From assembly GCA_020073015.1 (NCBI GenBank), contig JAIQFZ010000017.1, positions 1-49,226 of the forward strand: a stretch of 49,226 bases of DNA, in the 5' to 3' direction. Positions 34,309-43,741 of the stretch are shown piece by piece. The notes under the pieces were generated by a model. That model worked only from the letters and a program-made list of their open reading frames with translations. It was not told the DNA's origin and did not search any database. Numbering within the stretch: the first letter of the stretch is position 1; every line of letters begins with the position of its first letter. The translations under genes and the position numbers were made by a program. The DNA is from Terriglobia bacterium. Lineage in GTDB: Bacteria; Acidobacteriota; Terriglobia; Terriglobales; Acidobacteriaceae.

Positions 34309-35352
34309 TCATTTGTTATCCCGGACGATGTAAGCGTTGACACGCAGACCGATGGGTAAATCAGCGCCGCCATCCAGTTGCACCAAAGTCTCCAGGATTT
34401 TCATGTCCACCCGTTCGGTGGGCTCGTCGGTGCGGACGTTCTTGCGCCCCAGTTCCTCGCCGATGCGAACGACGTGTCCGGGGAAACGTCGGTCACCGAA
34501 CGCATCCGCCGTAACGTAGGCGCGCTGCCCCAAAGACAGCTTGCTCACGTCCGCTTCGTCTACATCCACACGCACCCGCAAGTCGCGAGTGTCGCCGATG
34601 GTGAAGATGGGATCGGGCACGCTGGTGGAATTCGACACACTCTCGCCTTCGCGATGATTCCTGCGTAGCACCGTGGCATCCAGCGGCGAACGGATGAAGG
34701 TCTTCTCCAGTAGTGCGCGCGCATTGTCCAGTTTTGCCTCAGCGAGCTTCAGGTTTGCCTGGGCGACGGCGCGGTCCTCCTCGCGGGCAGCGGCATCCAC
34801 CAACGCGTGGTGCTGCGACATCTCTTCATAGCGCGCCTTGGCGACCTCATACTCCTTCTCGTAGCGGTCCTGCTCCTCTCGCGAGATCACCCCGGCGGCG
34901 AACAGGCCCCTGCGGCGTTGCATATCTGCCTTGGCGTTGTTCATGACCGCCTCAGCCTCCGCCACGGACGAGAGCGCTTCGCGGCGCTCCTGCTGGCGGG
35001 CTCCGTTGATGACCTTGCGCAGCTCTGCCTGCTTCTGCATCACCTCGGCTTCGGCGGACGCAACCTGTGCGCGGTAGTCGCTGTCTTCCAGCTCCGCGAG
35101 GATTTGCCCGCGACGCACCACGGCCCCTTCCTCTACGTAGATCCGCTTCAGCTTGCCGTTGATTTCCGAACCGAGCTTGATATTTTCCGAACTGGGTTCG
35201 ACCCGGCCGGCGCCGGCAATCAAGTATTCGTCGTGAGCAGCCGCCTGCACTGTTCGCGGCTTCCTGCCGGCAGTCGTGCGGCCCCAGATCACGGTCGCCG
35301 TGGCGGCTGTCAATGCAACCATCGCAGTAATCAACAACACTTTCTTCTTCAT
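34309..35352 (-). CDS. DevB/HlyD-like membrane fusion protein of an ABC exporter
   Basis: 347 residues. Signal anchor (about 1-23), a biotinyl-lipoyl half domain (GSEINGKLKRIYVEEGAVVRRG), a long coiled-coil hairpin (about 95-190, QKQAELRKVINGARQQERRE) with a SREEQDRYEKEYEVAKARYEE stretch, the second lipoyl half (FIRSPLDATVLRRNHREGE), and a beta-barrel. It joins the inner-membrane permease to an outer-membrane channel. Last gene of the TetR-led operon. Confidence 0.9.
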   Translation of the reverse strand: MKKKVLLITAMVALTAATATVIWGRTTAGRKPRTVQAAAHDEYLIAGAGRVEPSSENIKLGSEINGKLKRIYVEEGAVVRRGQILAELEDSDYRAQVASAEAEVMQKQAELRKVINGARQQERREALSSVAEAEAVMNNAKADMQRRRGLFAAGVISREEQDRYEKEYEVAKARYEEMSQHHALVDAAAREEDRAVAQANLKLAEAKLDNARALLEKTFIRSPLDATVLRRNHREGESVSNSTSVPDPIFTIGDTRDLRVRVDVDEADVSKLSLGQRAYVTADAFGDRRFPGHVVRIGEELGRKNVRTDEPTERVDMKILETLVQLDGGADLPIGLRVNAYIVRDNK

Positions 35353-35383
35353 GCCATCACCATTTCTTCGCACTTTGTACAGA

Positions 35384-36154
35384 TCAGCAAATCCTCAGAG
35401 CGTGTTCGGCAGAGTTTGTCGACAGTAGTCCCATGCTTACGACTTCCGCCATACCTTTGCGTCCCGAAGCTTCCGTCTCCGGCTCGGCAATGCGCCCGTC
35501 TTCCATGTGCACGATGCGATCTCCGAACTCGAGCACCCGGCTGTCATGGGTCACCACCACCACGCCGCGCCCGTGTTTCCGCGCCAGGTCGCGCATCATC
35601 TCCATCACGTTGCGGCCGGACTGCGAATCCAGCGCCGCGGTCGGCTCATCGGCCAGGATGACGCGTGGCGATCCGGCCAGAGCCCGCGCAATCGCCACCC
35701 GCTGCTTCTGTCCGCCGCTCAGGTCCGCCGGGAAACTGTCGTACTTGGCGGCGAGTTCCACCTGGTCGAGCAACTTCCGCGCTTCCTGTTTCGCCCGTTC
35801 TCCCCGAATCCGCTTGAGGTCGAGCGCGAGCTCGATGTTTTCGCCAACGGTGAGCGTAGGAAACAAGTTGAATCCCTGGAAGACGAAGCCGATATGCTGC
35901 AAGCGAATCTCCGGAAGCTCACGCTCACTGAGCTTCGCCACCTCCTGCCCGGCAATCTGCACACTGCCGGAAGTCGCGCGAAGAATGCAGCCCATAATGG
36001 ACAGCAGGGTCGTCTTGCCGCTGCCCGATGGCCCCATCAGCAACACCACTTCGCCCTGCTCCACGTCGAAGTCAACGCCATGGAGAACCTGGATTTTGTT
36101 TGCGCCTTCGACGTAGACCTTGGTTACATCGCGAACCGAAATTGCTGCCTGCAT
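35384..36154 (-). CDS. ABC transporter ATPase, DevA/LolD/MacB type
   Basis: 256 residues. Walker A GPSGSGKTT (41-49), Q-loop FVFQGFNLFPTLT, signature LSGGQKQRVAIARAL, Walker B VILADEPTAALD and switch His in VVVTHDSRVLEFGD: all intact. The MacB-like sub-branch drives mechanotransmission export rather than transport through the membrane domain. AAGGAGAGG precedes the ATG at 36154. The C-terminal 30 residues are longer than usual. Confidence 0.93.
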   Translation of the reverse strand: MQAAISVRDVTKVYVEGANKIQVLHGVDFDVEQGEVVLLMGPSGSGKTTLLSIMGCILRATSGSVQIAGQEVAKLSERELPEIRLQHIGFVFQGFNLFPTLTVGENIELALDLKRIRGERAKQEARKLLDQVELAAKYDSFPADLSGGQKQRVAIARALAGSPRVILADEPTAALDSQSGRNVMEMMRDLARKHGRGVVVVTHDSRVLEFGDRIVHMEDGRIAEPETEASGRKGMAEVVSMGLLSTNSAEHALRIC

Positions 36155-36165
36155 CAGTCCTCTCC

Positions 36166-37290
36166 TTACCCTCGAAAGACCATCGCCGGATCGAGGCTGG
36201 TCACCTTATTAATGGACACTACCGCCGCACTCACGCACATCAGCAGCGTCAGAAAGAAGATCCCCACCGCCATTTGCCAAGGCAGCAGAATGGCCGCGCC
36301 ACCGCTCTGGCTGGCGTGCACAATGAAGACACTGACGAACATCGCCAAGACGTAGCCCGCCACCGCGCTCATCCCCGCCTGCGTGATGATGACGCGATAG
36401 ATATAACTATTGGGCGCGCCCATCGCCTTCAACGTGCCGTACTCGCGGATGTGGTCCATGGTGGTGGCATAAATCGTCTGCGCCACCACTACGACTCCCA
36501 CGACGAGTCCCAGGAGCGCCGCAATCAGCACGGCTACCCCAGCGCCGGTGGTGAACATCCAGTAGATGCGTGTCATGCTGCTGAATTTCCTGGTGGTCAG
36601 CACATCCACATCACGCAGTCGCGACTCAAGCTCGTGTTGCAGCGCGGCTCTGTCGGTTCCGGGAAGCGCGCGCACCAGGATGAAGTACGTCTGGTCCTCG
36701 GCGATCCCGGTATAGGCCTGCGCATTCTTGAAGCTGGTGAAGACGTAGGGCGTGGTGGTGAAGGCGCGGATGCCGCGGGTGAATCCCACCACACGCGCGC
36801 GGCGTCGGTTGATTTCAAACGTCTCGCCCACCTTCGTCACCCCAAGCTTTTTTTTGTAGATCTCGTCCACCATGACAGCATCGGGAGTCTTCAGGTCCTC
36901 CACTTTGCCCTCGACTACGTTCCACGGGCCGCCCACGCCGGTGTAGGGATTGAAGCCGACGATCTGGATCCCGTCTTCCGCGCCTTGCGGCGTCTTCCAG
37001 TTGGAGAAGCGCACGATGTACTTGTCCGCATGGGCAACGCCGGGCGTCGCAAGTACCTGGTAGAGCTTCCTCTCTGAGAACGCAGAGCCCTGCTCAATGT
37101 AGGGCGTGCCCTTCGACACGATCCAGAGGTCCACCTTCGACTGGTCGATGATGCCGGAGGTGGTAACGGTGAAACCCACGAACAGTCCGAGCTCGACCAC
37201 GATCAGCACCACGGCGAAGACGATGCCGGTCAGGGTGACGGTCAGCCGGACCTTGTCGTGCATCAGGTTGCGTTGCGCCAGAGGAGGCAT
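36166..37290 (-). CDS. ABC exporter permease, DevC/FtsX (MacB-like) type
   Basis: 374 residues: one N-terminal membrane helix (about 16-42), a periplasmic domain (about 45-250, including FSNWKTPQGAEDGIQIVGFNP), then three C-terminal helices (about 253-280, 300-325, 335-360). This is the four-helix type VII ABC layout. REYGTLKAMGAPNSYIYRVI is the coupling segment. It starts 4 bases after the TetR stop, in one operon with the ATPase and membrane fusion protein, like cyanobacterial DevBCA. Confidence 0.92.
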   Translation of the reverse strand: MPPLAQRNLMHDKVRLTVTLTGIVFAVVLIVVELGLFVGFTVTTSGIIDQSKVDLWIVSKGTPYIEQGSAFSERKLYQVLATPGVAHADKYIVRFSNWKTPQGAEDGIQIVGFNPYTGVGGPWNVVEGKVEDLKTPDAVMVDEIYKKKLGVTKVGETFEINRRRARVVGFTRGIRAFTTTPYVFTSFKNAQAYTGIAEDQTYFILVRALPGTDRAALQHELESRLRDVDVLTTRKFSSMTRIYWMFTTGAGVAVLIAALLGLVVGVVVVAQTIYATTMDHIREYGTLKAMGAPNSYIYRVIITQAGMSAVAGYVLAMFVSVFIVHASQSGGAAILLPWQMAVGIFFLTLLMCVSAAVVSINKVTSLDPAMVFRG

Positions 37291-37293
37291 AAC

Positions 37294-37929
37294 TCACCGT
37301 TCCCGCTTTAACAGCCCGTCCAGAAGGCTGTTAATCATGGTTTCGCCGCGCTGCTGCACGGAGCACCAGGGCACCCATCCCTCGTTGCACTTGGCAATCT
37401 GCAGTGAGGTGACGCCGTGCACGCCGCCCCACAGCGTCTGCGCAATCAGGTCGGCGTCCTTCAGGTGCTCGCGGAAGGCCCCGGCATTCAGTGCTTCCCC
37501 AACAGTCGCACGCAACAGCTCGTAGGCGTCCTCCTCGGGATTTCCCTTCCCCATCAACTCCTCAGCGCCCTTCGCCACCGGCGGATGCGGCGTCATGAAC
37601 ATCCGGCGGTAGTGGTTCGGGTTGTTCAGGCCGAATTCGATGTAGGCTGCGCCGATCTTGCGCAGTCGTTGCACCGGATCGGCTACTTGCGCCAGCGACA
37701 CCATCGAGTGAGCCAGAAGCCGGTAGTCCTGGTGGCAGATCTCGAGAAACAGCTCGTCCTTGTCCTTGAAGTGCACGTAAATCGCGGTGGGCGAGTATTC
37801 AATCTTGTCAGCGATCTGGCGCATGGAGACGCCGTCGTAGCCTTCGTCGATGAAGAGCTCGCGGGCGGCCTCCAGGATCTTGTCGCGGGTCTCGACCCGC
37901 TCGCGTTCGCGCCTCTCTTTGACTCCCAT
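37294..37929 (-). CDS. TetR family transcriptional regulator of the ABC exporter operon
   Basis: 211 residues. The N-terminal helix-turn-helix spans about residues 15-62 (TRDKILEAARELFIDEGYD...IEYSPTAIYVHFKDKDEL). The C-terminal domain (about 70-205) matches the TetR_C class seen in efflux regulators. First gene of a four-gene operon, so it probably represses its own promoter and is released by the exporter's substrate. An operator-like palindrome covers the promoter at 37945-37999. Confidence 0.93.
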   Translation of the reverse strand: MGVKERRERERVETRDKILEAARELFIDEGYDGVSMRQIADKIEYSPTAIYVHFKDKDELFLEICHQDYRLLAHSMVSLAQVADPVQRLRKIGAAYIEFGLNNPNHYRRMFMTPHPPVAKGAEELMGKGNPEEDAYELLRATVGEALNAGAFREHLKDADLIAQTLWGGVHGVTSLQIAKCNEGWVPWCSVQQRGETMINSLLDGLLKRER

Positions 37930-37944
37930 AACATCGGCCTCTTG

Positions 37945-37999
37945 GTTAACGTTGTTAACGTAACTATGTTAAGTTACGACTTGCCGTTATGCTTGTCAA
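37945..37999 (-). promoter_or_regulatory. Promoter and putative TetR operators of the exporter operon
   Basis: On the minus strand a perfect -35 TTGACA (37994-37999) lies 17 bases from TAACTT (37971-37976). The -10 is covered by an 18-base palindrome GTAACT-N6-AGTTAC (37960-37977), and a second inverted pair GTTAAC-gtt-GTTAAC lies at 37945-37959. These are likely operators for the TetR protein encoded immediately downstream. Confidence 0.72.
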
Positions 38000-38345
38000 G
38001 CACTTTTTGTGATGGGCTGCAAGCGGTTGATTCCAAAGAGTGAGTAATGACCGATGGGATTTTCAAGGCGGGTTACCGACTCTGAAAAGGAAACTCCCCT
38101 CGGGGACTGTGCCGATGACGGCCGATCGGCAAGGATTCCGTCTTAGTTGGCGCTTATGTTGCGATGCCCGGGTCCGCGGTGCGGGTACCCGGAGACGCAG
38201 CAAGCTTCGCCTCTGCGGGAGGCGGGGGGACAAGAATGTCCGCCCCACACGGCGGACAGGAGTGTCCGCCCTACACGACGAACCGACGCTTTATAATAGA
38301 AAGATTCGGTAGCGAGTTTTGATCCATCTGTAGTGCCAGGGGAAG
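38000..38345. other. Intergenic region upstream of uvrA
   Basis: About 346 bases without a credible gene. Short open frames exist, but none has a recognisable product. It contains two near-tandem palindromes (38221-38276) and a TATAAT at 38292-38297 as a possible uvrA -10; no matching -35 or LexA-type box was recognised. Confidence 0.6.
38221..38276. repeat. Two near-tandem GGAR-loop palindromes
   Basis: The second copy (38251-38270) is a perfect 8-bp stem ggcggaca / tgtccgcc with loop ggag. The first (about 38221-38245) has ggaca, loop agaa, tgtcc with extra Gs. Both continue into gcccYacac. Related to the element at 7976-7995. Confidence 0.8.
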
Positions 38346-41276
38346 ATGTCCACAGAGAGCATCGTTGTCCGCGGGGCCCGGGTCCACAACCTCAAGAACA
38401 TCGATTTTGAGATCCCGCACAACACTATGACGGTCGTCACCGGCGTCTCTGGCTCCGGCAAGTCGTCGCTCGCCTTTGACACGATTTACGCCGAAGGGCA
38501 GCGTCGCTATGTCGAGTCGCTGTCGGCCTATGCGCGGCAGTTCCTGGAACGCATCGAAAAGCCGGACGCCGATCTGATCGACGGCATCGCCCCGGCCGTG
38601 GCCATCAAGCAGAAAAATTCCACGCGCAACCCCCGCTCGACCGTCGCCACCGCCACCGAAATCTACGACTACCTGCGCCTGTTATTTGCCCGCATCGGCC
38701 GCACCCACTGTTTGCAGTGCGGGCAGGAGGTCAAGAAAGACACGGTGGACGAGGTCGCCGATCGCGTTCTCGCGCTCGGCGAAGGCACTCGCCTGAATGT
38801 GCTTTTCCCGGTGCAGGCGCACACGCCCACGGCGGAAGAGGCCAGCCACAAGAAAGCTCGCGGCAAGAAGAAGCCGGAGCCCGAATCCAATCTGCCCTCC
38901 GACGCCGTCAAGGCGCGCTTGTTCGATCTTCGCAAACGGGGCTTCAACCGACTGTTTCAGCGCGGGCAGGTGTTCGAGTTTTCTACCCCGGAATCGCTTC
39001 TGGAAATCAACTTCTCCGAGCCGGTCTTTGCGCTCGTGGATCGGCTTGCGGTATCCGCCGACGGCCGCTCCCGCATCGTCGATGCCATCGAGATCGGCTA
39101 TCGCGAATCCGGAGAAGTGATTTTCGAAACTGCGCCGCGCGACGAAGAAGCCCCGCAGCGTCTTCGCTTTTCCCAGCGCTTCGAATGCAAGAACGACGGC
39201 ACCCGCTACGAAGAGCCCGAGCCGCGGCTGTTCTCGTTTAACAATCCGTACGGCGCCTGCCCGCGCTGCCAGGGATTCGGGAACACCATCGACTTCGATC
39301 TCGACCTCGTGATACCCGACAAGGGGAAAACTCTGAACGAGGGCGCCATCGAACCCTGGACAAAACCGAAATACAAGCCGCTGTTCACTGAGCTCAGGCG
39401 CTTTGCCCGCCAGGCTGACATTCCGCTGGACGTGCCGTGGTTCGAACTCGATCCCGAGCACCAGAAGCTCATCATCGGCGGCGAGGGCCGCTTTAGCGGC
39501 GTCCGCGGATTCTTTCAACACCTGGAGCGCAAGAAATACAAGCTGCACGTCCGCGTCTTTCTCAGCCGGTATCGCGGCTATTCCCTCTGCTCGACCTGCG
39601 GCGGCGCGCGCTTGCGCCCCGAAGCCCGCCAGGTCAAAATCGACGGCAAAGATATCTGCCAGGTCTGCAGCTTGACCGTGGAAGATGCGACGCGTTTCTT
39701 CGATCAAATCAAGCTCTCGGCGCAGCAGGCCGCTATCGCTGAAAAGCTCCTGATCGAACTTCAGGAACGCCTGCGCTTCCTGAATGAAGTCGGCCTCGAA
39801 TACCTGACGCTCAACCGGCTTGCTTCCACCCTGTCTGGGGGTGAGGCGCAACGCATTCAACTCGCAACCTCGCTCGGTTCGCGGCTGGTGGGGACTCTCT
39901 ACGTCCTCGATGAGCCCTCGATCGGCCTGCACAGCCGCGACACCCACCGCCTGATTAAAATCCTGCACGACCTGCGCGATCTCGGGAACACGATCTTGGT
40001 GGTCGAGCACGATCCCGACATCATGCGCGCCGCCGACCGCATCCTCGATCTCGGGCCGGGCGCCGGTGAAAATGGCGGCAAAGTGGTGGGCGTTGGCACT
40101 TACGATGAGATCAAGAAGCTGCCCCACTCGCTCACGGGGCGGTATTTGGCCGACGAGTTACACATCCAGGTCCCGTCACAGCGCCGCAAACGCGGGACAG
40201 AAAACATCCGCGTCACGGGTGCGCGCGCACACAACCTGAAACGCATCGATCTGGAAATCCCGCTCGGGATGCTGGTGGCGATCACCGGCGTTTCCGGTTC
40301 GGGGAAATCCACCCTGCTGCACGATGTTCTCTATCAGGCAATCGCCACGGCCAAGCGGCAAACCAACGGCACCGTGCCCGCTGCCCTGGCATGGGATGGT
40401 ATCGAAGGCGATCAGTTCCTCGACGAAGTCATCCTCGTCGATCAATCGCCCATTGGGCGCACACCGCGCTCCAATCCCGTCACCTACATCAAGGCCTTCG
40501 ACGTCATCCGCGACCTTTTCGCTTCGCTTCCAGAATCCAAGAAACGCAGTTTCCCGGCGGGATATTTTTCCTTCAACGTCCCGGGCGGGCGCTGCGAGAA
40601 CTGCCAGGGCGACGGCACGGTTACGGTCGAAATGCAGTTCCTGGCCGACGTGGAACTGATCTGCGACGAGTGCAAAGGCACGCGCTACAAACCCCAGGTC
40701 CTTGAGGTTCGTTACAAGGGCAAGAATATTCACGAGGTCCTGAACCTCACCATTCGCGAAGCCCTTAAGTTCTTCGCCGACGTCCACCGGCTCACCGATA
40801 AATTGCGTGTGCTCGACGAAGTCGGACTCGGCTACCTGCGCCTCGGGCAGTCGGCCACCACGCTCTCCGGGGGCGAGGCGCAGCGCATGAAGCTGGCGGC
40901 CCACCTGCAGCCCGCGGGACACCGCGAAACCACCCGCTCCTCCGAAGGCGGCGAGGCGAAAAAACGCAGGCGCCGTCTGCTCTACATCTTCGACGAGCCC
41001 ACCACCGGCCTGCATTTCGACGACGTCAGCAAACTCCTCTCCGCGTTTCGCCGTCTGATTGAGGCAGGAGGCTCGATCGTGGTCATCGAGCACAATCTCG
41101 AGGTCATCAAAACCGCCGACTGGGTGATCGACCTCGGCCCCGAGGGCGGCGACCGCGGAGGAAATGTTGTCGGCTCCGGCCCGCCGGAAGCCATTGCGAA
41201 ACTCAAGAACTCTTACACTGGAAAATATCTGGCACAGATCTTGAACGGAAGCGGCAGTCGAAACAGCAATCAGTGA
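38346..41276 (+). CDS. uvrA: Excinuclease ABC subunit A
   Basis: 976 residues. DNA-damage sensor of nucleotide excision repair. Both ATPase halves are complete: Walker [10 protein letters not shown] near residue 34 and GVSGSGKST near 643, with signatures LSGGEAQRI and [10 protein letters not shown] zinc module is present at CENCQGDG...CDECKGTRY. The other zinc site has CPRC and a single Cys where E. coli has CPIC (here ECKND), so one ligand is missing. A charged Lys/Glu-rich insert ([14 protein letters not shown]) sits near residue 170. Monocistronic as far as visible. Confidence 0.96.
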   Translation: MSTESIVVRGARVHNLKNIDFEIPHNTMTVVTGVSGSGKSSLAFDTIYAEGQRRYVESLSAYARQFLERIEKPDADLIDGIAPAVAIKQKNSTRNPRSTVATATEIYDYLRLLFARIGRTHCLQCGQEVKKDTVDEVADRVLALGEGTRLNVLFPVQAHTPTAEEASHKKARGKKKPEPESNLPSDAVKARLFDLRKRGFNRLFQRGQVFEFSTPESLLEINFSEPVFALVDRLAVSADGRSRIVDAIEIGYRESGEVIFETAPRDEEAPQRLRFSQRFECKNDGTRYEEPEPRLFSFNNPYGACPRCQGFGNTIDFDLDLVIPDKGKTLNEGAIEPWTKPKYKPLFTELRRFARQADIPLDVPWFELDPEHQKLIIGGEGRFSGVRGFFQHLERKKYKLHVRVFLSRYRGYSLCSTCGGARLRPEARQVKIDGKDICQVCSLTVEDATRFFDQIKLSAQQAAIAEKLLIELQERLRFLNEVGLEYLTLNRLASTLSGGEAQRIQLATSLGSRLVGTLYVLDEPSIGLHSRDTHRLIKILHDLRDLGNTILVVEHDPDIMRAADRILDLGPGAGENGGKVVGVGTYDEIKKLPHSLTGRYLADELHIQVPSQRRKRGTENIRVTGARAHNLKRIDLEIPLGMLVAITGVSGSGKSTLLHDVLYQAIATAKRQTNGTVPAALAWDGIEGDQFLDEVILVDQSPIGRTPRSNPVTYIKAFDVIRDLFASLPESKKRSFPAGYFSFNVPGGRCENCQGDGTVTVEMQFLADVELICDECKGTRYKPQVLEVRYKGKNIHEVLNLTIREALKFFADVHRLTDKLRVLDEVGLGYLRLGQSATTLSGGEAQRMKLAAHLQPAGHRETTRSSEGGEAKKRRRRLLYIFDEPTTGLHFDDVSKLLSAFRRLIEAGGSIVVIEHNLEVIKTADWVIDLGPEGGDRGGNVVGSGPPEAIAKLKNSYTGKYLAQILNGSGSRNSNQ

Positions 41277-41345
41277 ATCACGAGGTCGGGTGAATTGCGG
41301 CAGAGAACTGGACACAGCATCGGCGCCGGAGGGATGGTTCAGGCG

Positions 41346-42656
41346 ATGAATCGCTCGCTCGCCAACGCAATCCTACTCATCTCTGTAGCCGCGTCTGCCT
41401 GCGCGCAAACCCAAACCCACACCACCGTCCGCCATCACCGCGAGGTCGTTGAACAGCAACCTGCCGAGATCGCTCAAGCGGAAGACGCCATCCAGAAGAA
41501 TGATTTTGCCTCAGCCGAAACTCTGCTGAAGAAGGCTCTCGACCGTGATCCCAAGAATTACCAGGCGTGGTTTGATCTCGGATTTGTTTTCAATCGCCTG
41601 GGCCGTAGCGAAGACTCGATTCACGCCTACCGGCAATCCGTCGCCGCCAAGCCCGATGTCTTCGAGTCCAATCTGAACCTGGGCCTGATGCTCGCGCGCT
41701 CCAACAACCCCGAGGGCGAGCGATTCCTGCGTTCCGCCACCACTCTCAGACCCACCGACCATACTGAAGAAGGTCAGGCGCGCGCCTGGCTTGCGCTCGG
41801 TCACCTGCTTGAAAACAGCAAGCCCGAAGATGCGTTCGCCGCTTACCAGAAGGCCGCCACACTCACGCCGAAAGATCCTGAGCCTCATCTTTCCGCAGGC
41901 CTGTTGCGCGAGCGCCAGAAGGATTTTCCCGGAGCCGAAGCCGAATACCAGCAGGTTCTCGTGCTCGATCCGCGCTCCACCGAGGCTGTCATCGGCCTCA
42001 CCAACCTGTACATGAAATCCGACCGCATCAGCGAAGCCGAACCTCTGCTTCACCGCCTCGCCGCCGAACGCCCGGACGATGCCGGCATTCATCTCCAGCT
42101 CGGCCGTGTGCTCGCCGCGCAAGGCAAGAAAGACGACGCCATCCCCGAAATCCAGACGGCCCTGAAACTCTCCCCCAACGACTCCGAAGCGCAGCGCGAT
42201 CTTGCCGACCTTTATGCCAGTACCGGGAAAGACGATTTGGCGGAGGCGGCCTATCGCACCCTTATCACTGCCCACCCTGGCGACGCCGAATTGCACCGCG
42301 GCCTAGGACAGGCTTTGCTGCGCCAGAAGAAGTTTCCGGATGCCCAACAGGAGTTGCTGGCCGCGGTCCGGCTGAAACGCGACTGGCCTGACGTCTACGT
42401 GGATCTGGCCTTTGCCGCCAGTGAGAACAAAAACTACGAACTCACGGTGAGAGCTCTCAACGGGCGCGAACTGTTAAATACGGAAATGCCGGTGGTCTGC
42501 TTTTTCCTCCGTGCCTCAGCCTATGATCATCTCGGTGACTACAAACAGGCGGCGGTCGATTATCATCACTTCCTGGATTCTGCGAACGGGAAGTATCCTG
42601 ATCAGGAGTGGCAGGCTCGACATCGCCTGATCGCGATCGAGCCGAAGAAGCGTTGA
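41346..42656 (+). CDS. Secreted or periplasmic tetratricopeptide repeat protein
   Basis: 436 residues. Signal peptide (about 1-20, LANAILLISVAASACAQ); a Cys at 19 could suggest a lipoprotein, but the lipobox is poor. At least nine TPR units follow, such as NYQAWFDLGFVFNRLGRSEDSI, AEAEYQQVLVLDPRSTEAVI-type and AGIHLQLGRVLAAQGKKDDAI. TPR arrays mediate protein contacts. ATG 41346 chosen over 41334. First of three secreted-protein genes in one operon; the next begins 6 bases later. Confidence 0.8.
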   Translation: MNRSLANAILLISVAASACAQTQTHTTVRHHREVVEQQPAEIAQAEDAIQKNDFASAETLLKKALDRDPKNYQAWFDLGFVFNRLGRSEDSIHAYRQSVAAKPDVFESNLNLGLMLARSNNPEGERFLRSATTLRPTDHTEEGQARAWLALGHLLENSKPEDAFAAYQKAATLTPKDPEPHLSAGLLRERQKDFPGAEAEYQQVLVLDPRSTEAVIGLTNLYMKSDRISEAEPLLHRLAAERPDDAGIHLQLGRVLAAQGKKDDAIPEIQTALKLSPNDSEAQRDLADLYASTGKDDLAEAAYRTLITAHPGDAELHRGLGQALLRQKKFPDAQQELLAAVRLKRDWPDVYVDLAFAASENKNYELTVRALNGRELLNTEMPVVCFFLRASAYDHLGDYKQAAVDYHHFLDSANGKYPDQEWQARHRLIAIEPKKR

Positions 42657-42661
42657 CGACC

Positions 42662-43102
42662 ATGCGCCGACCGACCTTTTCGATATTGCTCATGACCTTT
42701 GCCCTCACCCTGTCCGCGGCGGCCAAGGACGAGGCTGTGGAGCAACTCAAGGCTCGCGTGGAGAGCGCACACCCTGAAGACCGCCCCGGACTCTGCATCC
42801 AGATCGCGCACCAGCAGCTTCGTAACGCCGACAGACTTTACAACGATGGCCAGATCGAGCAAGCCCGCGCCGCGGTGGACGACATCGTCACGTACTTTGA
42901 GAAAGCCCGCGACGCGGCGTCCCAAACTAAGAAGCATCAGAAGAGTGTTGAGATTGCCGCTCGCAAAATCTCGGAGAAGCTCCGCGACATCAAGCGCACC
43001 CTGGCCTTTGAGGACCAGCCCCCTGTGGACCAGGCCATCAAACACCTGGAAGACATTCGCACCGCACTGCTCAAGGAGATGTTCTCCAAGGACAAGAAAT
43101 GA
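42662..43102 (+). CDS. Small secreted helical protein of unknown function
   Basis: 146 residues with a signal peptide (about 1-21, FSILLMTFALTLSAAAK). The mature part is mostly charged alpha helix (LQ-type heptads such as QTKKHQKSVEIAARKISEKL) and may form a coiled coil or helical bundle. It is also found beside TPR proteins here. The stop overlaps the next start (ATGA). Family not recognised. Confidence 0.7.
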   Translation: MRRPTFSILLMTFALTLSAAAKDEAVEQLKARVESAHPEDRPGLCIQIAHQQLRNADRLYNDGQIEQARAAVDDIVTYFEKARDAASQTKKHQKSVEIAARKISEKLRDIKRTLAFEDQPPVDQAIKHLEDIRTALLKEMFSKDKK

Positions 43103-43632
43103 CGCGCCGCGGTCGGTCTTATACGGCTCTTAGTTTGTGTCTTTTCCTCGCGCTTCCTCTCTACGCCCAGCGCCGCCACGATCCTCTCAATCCAGCCGAA
43201 GTCGACCAACTGCGCGACGCCATGCTCGAGCCCGATACCCGCTTAAAGCTTTACGTGAAGTTCACCCGGGACCGCATGACGGCATTGGAGCAAATGCGCG
43301 CCAATCCCAAGACCACCGATCGCCCCCGCCAGACCCACGACCTGCTGGAGGATTTCCTCGCCGTTTACGATGAACTGAACGACAACATCGACATGTACGT
43401 CGGCCGCAAAAACGACATCCGCAAACCCCTGAAGCTCATCATCGAAGCCGATACCGAGTTTCAATCGAAGCTGCGTGCCCTCAAAGACTCCGCCAACACC
43501 GATGCCGCGGAAGCAAAACAGTACGAATTCATCCTGACCAATGCCATCGACACCGTCGACTCCAGCGCCGACGAGCACCGCAAGGCCGTGGCCGAGGTCG
43601 AGGAGTACGTGAAGCGCAAGAAGAAGAAATAG
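43099..43632 (+). CDS. Small secreted helical protein, partner of the preceding gene
   Basis: 177 residues with a signal peptide (about 1-23, LSLCLFLALPLYAQ). Predominantly helical and charged (PRQTHDLLEDFLAVYDELND, VEEYVKRKKKK tail). Resembles the preceding gene product in style: both likely periplasmic helical bundles. The three-gene set is a good candidate for a single envelope complex, though I cannot name one. Confidence 0.7.
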   Translation: MTRRGRSYTALSLCLFLALPLYAQRRHDPLNPAEVDQLRDAMLEPDTRLKLYVKFTRDRMTALEQMRANPKTTDRPRQTHDLLEDFLAVYDELNDNIDMYVGRKNDIRKPLKLIIEADTEFQSKLRALKDSANTDAAEAKQYEFILTNAIDTVDSSADEHRKAVAEVEEYVKRKKKK

Positions 43633-43633
43633 G

Positions 43634-43682
43634 CTCTAGGCTCTTGGCTCTTGGCTTTTAGCTTTTAGCTTCTGGCCCTAGA
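43634..43682. repeat. Degenerate 7-bp tandem repeat (CTYYTRG), array 2
   Basis: Seven heptamers right after the preceding stop: ctctagg, ctcttgg, ctcttgg, cttttag, cttttag, cttctgg, ccctaga. Same unit as the array at 14462-14510, also immediately 3' of a gene on the same strand. Confidence 0.8.
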
Positions 43683-43741
43683 CAGCCTATCCGTTTGAAA
43701 CTTCTGGTTGCTACACACTTTGCCGCTTAAGATAGTGCTGC

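Noticed and set aside
38682-40127. 481-residue open frame opposite uvrA
   Set aside because: It is antisense to a highly conserved gene and has no domain of its own.
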